Assembly (NCBI GenBank): GCA_016193545.1
Contig: JACPSA010000128.1
Location: 1 to 10,125, forward strand
Direction of reading: 5' to 3'
DNA length: 10,125 nt
Origin: Chloroflexota bacterium
GTDB lineage: Bacteria > Chloroflexota > Dehalococcoidia > Dehalococcoidales > UBA2162
Shown here: piece after piece, positions 5,228 through 10,125 of the stretch
How positions within the stretch are numbered: the stretch's first letter is position 1
Layout of the letters: every line of letters starts with the position of its first letter
The notes under the pieces: generated by a model
Seen by the model: only the letters and a program-made list of their open reading frames with translations
Told to the model about the DNA's origin: nothing
The model's database searches: none
Translations under genes and position numbers: made by a program

Positions 5228-7837
5228 CTAGCGGGCGACTGTGGCGACACCATCGATGGAAGCCTGGTTTCCTGCCATATCAGTAGCGGTCAACCTGAAA
5301 GTATAGGTGCGACCATTCTGGTCGTTGCCGTTGGCATGTTGCTCAACCGAAACAGTACCGGAAAGGTTGGAACCCAGATCCTGACTGTACTCCCCGTATT
5401 CATCGATGAGCACAGTATTTACGCTAAACAGTCCGGAAACCGAGTCTGCCGCTGTGCCGTTGTAGCTGATACTAACCATCTGGCCTGGCTTACCCTTGGC
5501 TATCTGGGACGGAACAACCGTTTCCGTTAGGGCCGGTGGTGTCTTGTCAAGCTTGAACGTCCGGGAAGCCGGTGGCGTTTCCAGATTGCCAGCGTTGTCC
5601 CGAGTTCTGGCCAATACGGTATTAGTGCCCTCGCTGCTGATGATGAAGGGTGCGCTGTAGCTCAGCCAGTCGCCACCACCGTTCAGACTGTACTCGATTG
5701 TCCACACGCCGGAGATGTTATCAGCCCCGGTCAGCGTTGCGGTTACATTCGATGTATACCAGTCATTATTCCCCATTGTTCCATTCAACGATATGGTGGT
5801 GGGCAGAGGCAGTGTCCTGTCAATCTTAACGTCCCTGGAGGCTGGCGGCGTTTCCAGATTGCCAGCGTTGTCCCGAGTTCTGGCCAATACGGTATTAGTG
5901 CCCTCGCTGCTGATGACGAACGGTGCGCTATAGGTCAGCCAGTTGCCACCACCGTTCAGACTGTACTCGATCGTCGCCACGCCGGAGATGTTATCCGCCC
6001 CGCTCAGCGATACGGATACATCCGATAGATACCAGTCATTGCTCCCCGGTGTTCCATTTAACGATATGGTGGTAACAGGTGCCGTCTTATCAATCTTAAC
6101 TTCTCTGGATGCCGGTGGCGCTTCCAGATTGCCGGCTTTGTCATACGCCCGGGCTAATACGGTATTAGTGCCCTCGGTAGTGACGGTAATGGTTGAAATA
6201 TAGACCTGCCAGGTCTGGCCACCGTTCAGGCTATACTCGATGGAACCTATGCCGGAGCCGCCGGTATTATCATGGCCGTCGAACGCCACATTCACATTGG
6301 TTTTATACCAGCCGTTGTCCCCCATCGTTCCGAACAACTGAAAGGTAGTGGCCAGCGGCAGCGTCTTGTCAATCTTGACTTCCTTAAATGCCGGCGGCCC
6401 CTCATCATTACCGGCGTTGTCCCATGCCCTGACCAGCAACAGATTATTACCCTCACTGCTGATGGTAAAGTTTGAACTGTAGGTCAGCCAGCTTCCGCCG
6501 CTGTCCAGACTGTATTTGATTACGGATACGCCGGAACCACCGGGATTATCCTCCGCCGTGAGCGTAACATCTACATTGGTATTCCACCAGCCCCAACTCG
6601 TCGGCGTTCCGCTCAGGGATATGGTGCTGGTAGGCATGCTCTGGTCGGGCGGCTCGCTGAAATTGATTGCCCGGCTGGCATTGACCATACCCTTGCCGAA
6701 CTGGCTTTCCCAGCCGGCGGCACCCAGATCCTCTGCTGAATTCCTGAGGCGGTACCGAACATCGACATTGTTGGTTACATTATCCGTAATAAGCAGAGCA
6801 GCCACACCGGCGGCATGGGGCGATGATGCCGAGGTGCCGGTGATATTACCATAGCCACCACCCATCGCCGTGGAGTAAATATCAACTCCAGGCGCCACCA
6901 GTTCCAGAGTGTAGCCGGTGCTGGAGGAGGTGTAGCGAGCATCCGTGTTATCAGTTGCCCCGACGGCGATGACCGACTCATACCGTGCCGGATTCCAGAT
7001 ATTATCTCCCGTACCGCCAGCGTTGCCGCCGTCACCGGCACCAGCCACGATAACGATGCCGGCATTATAGGCATTATCCAGTGCATCTTTGATTGTTGAC
7101 GGCATCTGCATGGCGCTGCCAAAGCTCATGTTTATCACCTGCATATTGTTGTCCAGCGCCCACTGAATGCCACTCAATATATTGCTCATTGTCCCACTGC
7201 CATTATAGTTGAGGACCTTCACAGCATAGAGAGCCGCCTCAGGAGCCACGCCGATAACGCCGATATCATTATCCAGGGCGCCGACAATACCGGCGACCAA
7301 GGTTCCGTGCCCGTTATCATCATCACCAGTCGTTGTCCCGGTAACAAAAGTGACATTGCCGGACACGGCCAGGTCAGGATGGTCGAGGTCGATACCACTG
7401 TCAAGAATGGCTACTTTGATTCCGGTGCCATTATTGGATGGGTGCACTAACTCCGCGTCTATCCTGTCTACCCCCCAGGGAAGTACCTGTCCGCTTAGAG
7501 GTGATTCTCCGCCTGACGGAGAACTCGGCCCCGGGGTTGTCGGAGACAGAGAAAAGGTGGTATCCACCTCAACTGACTTCACCCTGGGGTCGGCACGAAG
7601 CGTATCTAGATTATTGGAAGGCATGGTAGCCGCAATAGCCGGTACAATGTGGTAGACTTCTTTGACAGTGCCGCCCAGATTTTGAATCAGGCTAATCTCA
7701 CCGGCACCGGGCGGTTGATAGAAGTTGACCAGAACATCTACCGGTGGATTATCTGCTAGAACCGGATTACCCGGAATGAGAAGCATGACGACCAGCAGGG
7801 CAACAACCAGACCGTACCAAAGTTTCGCTATTTTCAT
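5228..7837 (-). CDS. Secreted subtilisin-family (S8) serine protease with OmpL47-like repeats
   Basis: This is an 869-residue protein starting at ATG 7837, which has AAAGGAGG 7 nt upstream; a longer frame to 7903 lacks such a site and would bury the signal peptide. Residues 1-28 are a Sec signal (ending PVLA). Residues about 33-93 look like an inhibitor-I9 propeptide. The S8 catalytic domain, about 120-392, has Asp146 (ILDSGID), His177 (GHGTLVAG) and Ser336 (GTSASSPHAAG). The oxyanion-hole Asn expected in VVAAAGN is Asp269 (VAGAGD). Four Ig-like repeats of about 90 residues follow (about 403-765), each with EYSLNGG-x-W, EGTNTVLAR, DNAGN and KIDKTxP, an OmpL47-type pattern. A different C-terminal domain spans about 770-869. 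There is no C-terminal sorting tail, so it is probably released or held by its repeats. It has its own promoter and terminator. Family is certain; substrate unknown. Confidence 0.95.
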   Translation of the reverse strand: MKIAKLWYGLVVALLVVMLLIPGNPVLADNPPVDVLVNFYQPPGAGEISLIQNLGGTVKEVYHIVPAIAATMPSNNLDTLRADPRVKSVEVDTTFSLSPTTPGPSSPSGGESPLSGQVLPWGVDRIDAELVHPSNNGTGIKVAILDSGIDLDHPDLAVSGNVTFVTGTTTGDDDNGHGTLVAGIVGALDNDIGVIGVAPEAALYAVKVLNYNGSGTMSNILSGIQWALDNNMQVINMSFGSAMQMPSTIKDALDNAYNAGIVIVAGAGDGGNAGGTGDNIWNPARYESVIAVGATDNTDARYTSSSTGYTLELVAPGVDIYSTAMGGGYGNITGTSASSPHAAGVAALLITDNVTNNVDVRYRLRNSAEDLGAAGWESQFGKGMVNASRAINFSEPPDQSMPTSTISLSGTPTSWGWWNTNVDVTLTAEDNPGGSGVSVIKYSLDSGGSWLTYSSNFTISSEGNNLLLVRAWDNAGNDEGPPAFKEVKIDKTLPLATTFQLFGTMGDNGWYKTNVNVAFDGHDNTGGSGIGSIEYSLNGGQTWQVYISTITVTTEGTNTVLARAYDKAGNLEAPPASREVKIDKTAPVTTISLNGTPGSNDWYLSDVSVSLSGADNISGVATIEYSLNGGGNWLTYSAPFVISSEGTNTVLARTRDNAGNLETPPASRDVKIDRTLPLPTTISLNGTMGNNDWYTSNVTATLTGADNISGVWTIEYSLNGGGDWLSYSAPFIISSEGTNTVLARTRDNAGNLETPPASRTFKLDKTPPALTETVVPSQIAKGKPGQMVSISYNGTAADSVSGLFSVNTVLIDEYGEYSQDLGSNLSGTVSVEQHANGNDQNGRTYTFRLTATDMAGNQASIDGVATVAR
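5543..6631 (-). repeat. Four tandem in-gene repeats (OmpL47/Ig-like modules)
   Basis: The modules encode residues about 403-491, 496-584, 589-674 and 680-765 of the subtilase. Spacing is about 279, 270 and 273 bp. The last two modules are the closest: 5574-5643 and 5847-5916 are identical over 70 bp at 273-bp spacing, pointing to recent duplication or gene conversion. Confidence 0.9.
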
Positions 7838-7840
7838 TGA

Positions 7841-7851
7841 CTCCCTCCTTT
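7841..7851 (-). promoter_or_regulatory. Strong ribosome binding site fixing the subtilase start
   Basis: AAAGGAGGGAG lies directly upstream of ATG 7837 at optimal spacing. It decides the start in favour of residue MKIAKLW rather than the longer frame that opens at 7903. Confidence 0.85.
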
Positions 7852-7905
7852 CTGAAATCCAGTAAACTGCTGCCACCGACCTTGTCCAATTGCCAGTAGT
7901 CACAC

Positions 7906-7934
7906 ATTATAGCCGCTAATATGTCATTTGTCAA
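7906..7934 (-). promoter_or_regulatory. Consensus sigma70-type promoter of the subtilase gene
   Basis: On the minus strand there is a perfect -35 TTGACA (7934-7929), a 17-bp spacer and a perfect -10 TATAAT (7911-7906). The predicted start near 7899 gives a leader of about 60 nt before ATG 7837. No operator-like inverted repeat is evident over it, which suggests strong constitutive expression. Confidence 0.85.
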
Positions 7935-8069
7935 GTACCCCATTATATCTCAAACAAAAATAAAATAACAATCTATCGCCACCAGTCCAACAATATAACC
8001 CAAAAAGCAATCGATAGACAACCTGCCAGCAGGTTTTCCTTAATCTCTTAATTGTTCATCGACCTCACC

Positions 8070-8110
8070 CCTTAATCCCCTCTCCTTGAAAGGGAAGGGG
8101 GCAGGGGGGA
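8070..8110. repeat. Pyrimidine/purine palindromic repeat-like segment
   Basis: CCCCTTAATCCCCTCTCCTT is followed by GAAAGGGAAGGGGGCAGGGG. The two halves can pair as CCCCTCTCCT / AGGGAAGGGG around TGAA with one mismatch. Sequences of this form recur as dispersed intergenic repeats in many bacterial genomes. Only a single copy is visible here. Confidence 0.4.
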
Positions 8111-8196
8111 TAGGTTGACAGCGATATGAGAGACAGAACTCCCTTTGCAAAACATTGCGTCCAACCAGAATGAGTAAGAGGCAACAGCAAACAAGA

Positions 8197-8225
8197 TTGA
8201 CTGATGTCACCAGATTTAATAAACT
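8197..8225 (+). promoter_or_regulatory. Candidate promoter for the tRNA-Trp unit
   Basis: TTGACT (8197-8202, one mismatch), a 17-bp spacer and TAAACT (8220-8225, two mismatches) would start transcription about 45 nt upstream of the tRNA. A better -10-like TATACT (8262-8267) lies closer but has no good -35. Which of the two is used cannot be decided from sequence. Confidence 0.35.
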
Positions 8226-8277
8226 GATGCACCAGTTAATTTTCTAGGCAGATTATGCTAATATACTACTAGCGACT

Positions 8278-8353
8278 AGGAGTGTAGCTCAGTTGGTAGA
8301 GCAGCGGTCTCCAAAACCGCTGGTCGGGGGTTCGAGTCCTCCCACTCCTGCCA
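8278..8353 (+). tRNA. tRNA-Trp (anticodon CCA)
   Basis: This is a 76-nt cloverleaf with acceptor AGGAGTG / CACTCCT, a D-arm with AGCTCAGTTGGTAGAGC, anticodon loop CTCCAAA giving CCA, T-loop TTCGAGT, discriminator G as expected for tRNA-Trp, and encoded CCA (8351-8353). It is the first gene of the plus-strand tRNA cluster, 16 nt upstream of the small membrane protein ATG. Confidence 0.97.
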
Positions 8354-8369
8354 AAAAGGAAGAAAGACG

Positions 8370-8585
8370 ATGTTTTTTGGACTGGTTCTGATTGCCATCG
8401 GCGTCATAATGTTACTCATCAAGCTGGGGATACTCAGTGGGTCAGTGTGGGGCTATGCCTGGCCGATTATCCTCATTATCCTGGGGCTGAGTTTTCTCGG
8501 TAGAAGATTGTTCCGGCGCCCCGGCTCCGGGTGGTGGCGCGGGGGATGGTGTTGCTCCCCAACTGAAGAGAAGAACAAACAGTAG
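8370..8585 (+). CDS. Small two-helix membrane protein, DUF5668/LiaI-LiaF TM-like
   Basis: This 71-residue protein has two hydrophobic helices at about residues 2-20 and 27-43, separated by GILSGSVWGYAWP and followed by a basic, Trp/Arg-rich tail (GRRLFRRPGSGWWRGGW) and a hydrophilic end. The motif order G-L-x-L-I-A-I-G-V, then L-G-I-L, then W-P-I-I-L-I-I-L-G is that of the LiaI/LiaF-type transmembrane region (DUF5668), found in many small bacterial envelope proteins of unclear role. AAGGAAG lies about 9 nt upstream of the ATG. The gene sits between tRNAs: 16 nt after tRNA-Trp and with its stop 5 nt before tRNA-Leu, so it is probably expressed from the tRNA transcript. Family resemblance is fair; function unknown. 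Confidence 0.78.
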   Translation: MFFGLVLIAIGVIMLLIKLGILSGSVWGYAWPIILIILGLSFLGRRLFRRPGSGWWRGGWCCSPTEEKNKQ

Positions 8586-8590
8586 CGGAC

Positions 8591-8677
8591 GCCGAGGTGG
8601 CGGAATTGGCAGACGCACCATCTTGAGGGGGTGGCGAGCGTAAGCTCGTAGGAGTTCAAATCTCCTCCTCGGCACCA
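8591..8677 (+). tRNA. tRNA-Leu (anticodon GAG)
   Basis: An 87-nt class II tRNA with acceptor GCCGAGG / CCTCGGC, anticodon stem CCATC / GGTGG around loop TTGAGGG (anticodon GAG), a long variable arm GAGCG-taag-CTCGT, T-loop TTCAAAT, discriminator A and encoded CCA. It begins 5 nt after the stop codon of the small membrane protein gene. Confidence 0.96.
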
Positions 8678-8716
8678 TAAACCTTAATTGTGAGATAAAT
8701 CTACTCTCTGCTCCGG

Positions 8717-8805
8717 GCCGAAGTGGCGGAATTGGCAGACGCGACAGTCTCAAAAACTGTTGGAGGGAAACCTCTGTGTCGGTTCGAACCCGACCTTCGG
8801 CACCA
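8717..8805 (+). tRNA. tRNA-Leu (anticodon CAA)
   Basis: An 89-nt class II tRNA with acceptor GCCGAAG / CTTCGGC, anticodon stem ACAGT / ACTGT with loop CTCAAAA (anticodon CAA), variable arm GGAGGGAAACCTCT, T-arm GTCGG-TTCGAAC-CCGAC, discriminator A and encoded CCA. It shares the D-arm sequence of the preceding tRNA-Leu. Confidence 0.97.
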
Positions 8806-8813
8806 GATAATAC

Positions 8814-8887
8814 TGCCGAGTTGTGTAGTGGTAGCACAGAGGACTTTGAATCCTTTTGCCCAGGTTCGAATCCTGGCTCGGCAGCCA
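8814..8887 (+). tRNA. tRNA-Gln (anticodon TTG)
   Basis: A 74-nt tRNA with acceptor TGCCGAG / CTCGGCA, anticodon stem GAGGA / TCCTT with loop CTTTGAA (anticodon TTG), T-arm ending AGG-TTCGAAT-CCT, discriminator G and encoded CCA. It follows tRNA-Leu(CAA) by 8 nt and is the last intact tRNA of the cluster. Confidence 0.96.
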
Positions 8888-9115
8888 ATCAAGAAGCTTT
8901 CCGAACTTCTGTTTGAGAAAAAGGCACTACTGCCAGCGCTGCAGCAACTCCTGAGAACCCGCCCTTGACTGCTTGGAGTCGGTTTGGTTCGAGTCCCCTT
9001 CGGCCCACCATCGTGGACAAAAGGTAAAACTTTTGAAAAGACATTTCCGCTAGTCTTCTGACGGGTAGTAGTCCGAATCCTGATAGCTGGAGGTTCACTT
9101 TTTGTTTACAAAATG
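8888..9115. other. Short gene-free segment after the tRNA cluster
   Basis: Right after the tRNA-Gln CCA there are 26 open codons in the plus strand (8888-8965, then TGA) that read as a Lys/Leu-rich helical peptide (IKKLSELLFEKKALL...) with no start of their own. This may be chance or the scar of a lost gene. It is followed by the tRNA 3' remnant and by a small hairpin CAAAAG-gtaaaa-CTTTTG (9018-9035). Nothing else is recognisable. Confidence 0.4.
8976..9010 (+). pseudogene. tRNA 3'-end remnant (T-loop and acceptor with CCA)
   Basis: GGTTCGAGTCC followed by CCTTCGGCCCACCA (to 9010) has the T-loop, 3' acceptor strand and CCA expected of a tRNA 3' end. No matching 5' half, D-arm or anticodon arm precedes it and the T-stem does not close well. 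It resembles the 3' end of the neighbouring tRNA-Leu(CAA) with small changes. It could be a decayed fifth tRNA or an attachment-site copy left by an integrated element. Confidence 0.5.
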
Positions 9116-9144
9116 TTGTCATTCTCTTCTCCCTAACATATAAT
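9116..9144 (+). promoter_or_regulatory. Sigma70-type promoter of the transporter gene
   Basis: TTGTCA (9116-9121, one mismatch), a 17-bp spacer and a perfect -10 TATAAT (9139-9144). The predicted start at about 9151 is only about 10 nt before ATG 9161, so the transcript would be nearly leaderless. Confidence 0.75.
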
Positions 9145-9160
9145 CATTTGCATATAGCAG

Positions 9161-10125
9161 ATGATTACGACAATTAAGCGTCTCCTCGGGCAATGGGACT
9201 GGGGATTATTTCTTCTTATATTCCTATATATGGCATTACCCAGGTTTTATCGCTCTTATAGCGTTTACCTGATAGGAAATGCCATACCTGATGTTAATGC
9301 TCTGTCAACCGTAGCTCAGTGGCAGTTTATTGAGCTCTTACTTGAGGTTGTCCAAGAGACCTTTGTTCTGGCTATATTCTTCTTTGTTGGCCGGGGAATG
9401 CAGAGGGCCGAAGGTCCTGGACCCCACATCAGGACCGCACTGACATCAATATTACTTTTCAGTATCGTCCTGGCAGTTGCTCTATTTATTATGTCCGATA
9501 ATTTCGTTTCTATCATCGGCACTCCTGAAAGTATTCGGTTAACAACATCCCAGTTTCTTCAAATTAAAACCGCAACCATCCCCTTGTTCCTACTTAGTAT
9601 GGCCTCAGTCGTCATCGTTGAAACCGTAAACCGCAAGCGGTATATACTGACCATCGCTGTCCTGCAGGTAGTCTACCAGTTTATTTTCGACAGCCTTTTC
9701 TACGGAGGATATCCCTTCTCTCTGAATCTTGGAGTCCTTGGTGTCGCCTGGTCAGAGATAGTATCCGGCTCATGTTTGTTTATCACCACCCTGTTTCTTT
9801 TGAGGAAAATCATATTTGACAAGGTTAAAAACCTGCTATCCTTCTTTACGCTCAAGGACTGGAGAATTTATCTCAGGGTTGGTGGCTGGTCTGGCCTCGA
9901 CAGCCTTGTCAGGAATGTAGCCTACTTTTTCATGATAGTAAGGTTACTAAATCTTCTGGGGGAAAGTAGCATCGGCGGTTACTACCTAGCGATGCATATT
10001 ATCTGGAGTTTCCTCCTAGTACCTATACTGGCACTTGCTGAAAGCACGAGAGTGCTGATTGCTAACCATTCCGAAGATATTTATAAGGTTCGGCAGCTAT
10101 TCTATTCGGCGTTAATAATCGGGGG
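9161..10125 (+). CDS. MATE-like multidrug/toxin efflux transporter, N-terminal part
   Basis: The open frame runs from ATG 9161 to the window edge: 321 residues with no stop. It is strongly hydrophobic, with about eight helices (for example residues 13-27, 60-77, 93-111, 137-154, 162-180, 192-213, 247-264 and 276-295). Helix spacing, a long loop near the middle (LRKIIFDKVKNLLSFFTLKDWRIYLRVGG at about 214-242) and the second-half pattern GGYYLAMHIIWSFLLVPILALAESTRVLIAN fit the MATE branch of the MOP superfamily, which exports cationic compounds using Na+ or H+ gradients. Full MATE proteins are about 450 residues, so roughly the last third is missing. An in-frame TAG at 9155 makes ATG 9161 the first possible start, and it has no Shine-Dalgarno sequence. 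A related MOP flippase is the main alternative. Confidence 0.75.
   Translation, partial: MITTIKRLLGQWDWGLFLLIFLYMALPRFYRSYSVYLIGNAIPDVNALSTVAQWQFIELLLEVVQETFVLAIFFFVGRGMQRAEGPGPHIRTALTSILLFSIVLAVALFIMSDNFVSIIGTPESIRLTTSQFLQIKTATIPLFLLSMASVVIVETVNRKRYILTIAVLQVVYQFIFDSLFYGGYPFSLNLGVLGVAWSEIVSGSCLFITTLFLLRKIIFDKVKNLLSFFTLKDWRIYLRVGGWSGLDSLVRNVAYFFMIVRLLNLLGESSIGGYYLAMHIIWSFLLVPILALAESTRVLIANHSEDIYKVRQLFYSALIIG

Larger units (their letters stand above)
7935..8277. other. Gene-free stretch between divergent subtilase and tRNA units
   Basis: No coding frame is credible here. It holds an AT-rich stretch (7940-8010), a small hairpin AACCTG-ccag-CAGGTT followed by TT (8020-8037) with no gene in front of it, a C/G-rich palindromic repeat-like segment (8070-8110), and candidate promoter elements for the tRNA-Trp unit. 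Confidence 0.5.

Noticed and set aside
5543..6631. Direct repeats at about 270 bp considered as a CRISPR-like or satellite array
   Set aside because: The repeats keep the reading frame and encode consecutive protein modules. The unit length and lack of unique spacers exclude CRISPR.
8020..8037. Hairpin AACCTG-ccag-CAGGTT followed by TT as an intrinsic terminator
   Set aside because: No gene on the plus strand precedes it, the stem is short and the T-tract is only a few bases.
8442..8888. Minus-strand open frame of 148 codons (MAAEPGFEPGQ...)
   Set aside because: It is the antisense of three tRNAs and the small membrane gene; GFEPG-type peptides are a classic artefact of translating tRNA T-arms.
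8723..8968. Plus-strand open frame of 81 codons (MAELADATVSK...)
   Set aside because: It lies inside tRNA-Leu(CAA) and tRNA-Gln; the MAELAD start is simply the tRNA-Leu D-arm read as protein.
8935..9010. A fifth complete tRNA ending at 9010
   Set aside because: No 5' acceptor strand, D-arm or anticodon arm can be folded, and the T-stem is poor; only a 3' remnant is supported.
8889..9122. Minus-strand open frame of 77 codons containing GRRGLEPN
   Set aside because: That peptide is the reverse reading of the tRNA 3' remnant. There is no ribosome binding site and no other support.

Overview
The window looks like a chromosomal segment from a bacterium, most plausibly Chloroflexota of the Dehalococcoidia type. 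That placement is an inference. It rests on moderate GC, bacterial sigma70-type promoters, tRNA genes with encoded CCA, a subtilase with OmpL47-like repeats, a surface protein ending in an IPEFP-type sorting signal, and intergenic palindromic repeats of a style familiar from that group. No rRNA or other taxonomic marker is present.

Positions 1-4172 (minus strand, read from 4172 down to 1) are one tightly packed operon. It encodes a secreted, beta-rich surface protein with a C-terminal PEFP-TM-basic sorting tail, a small single-TM protein, a CPBP-family intramembrane protease, an exosortase/archaeosortase-family transpeptidase with Cys/Arg/His catalytic residues, and a second single-TM protein that runs off the window edge. 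Gaps or overlaps are 20 bp overlap, 18 bp gap, 1 bp gap and a 4 bp ATGA overlap, so the genes are very probably co-transcribed. The layout reads as a dedicated protein-sorting cassette: substrate, sorting enzyme, a second membrane protease and two membrane-anchored accessory proteins.

Positions 4344-4790 (minus) hold a Fur-family regulator. Its own promoter (TTGACA-N17-CATAAT) is overlapped by a near-consensus Fur box, so it is probably autoregulated. Between it and the next gene lie about 460 bp without a gene, containing palindromic repeat-like DNA and a hairpin terminator.

Positions 5228-7837 (minus) encode a secreted subtilisin-family protease with an I9-type propeptide, the Asp/His/Ser triad, an Asp where the oxyanion-hole Asn normally sits, and four tandem OmpL47/Ig-like repeats. 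It has a perfect-consensus promoter (TTGACA-N17-TATAAT) and a strong ribosome binding site.

Positions 8278-8887 (plus) are a tRNA cluster: Trp(CCA), a 71-residue two-helix membrane protein fitted between tRNAs, Leu(GAG), Leu(CAA) and Gln(TTG). A degenerate tRNA 3' end lies at about 8976-9010. From 9161 to the window edge (plus) is the N-terminal part of a polytopic MATE-like transporter with a promoter so close to the ATG that the mRNA would be nearly leaderless.
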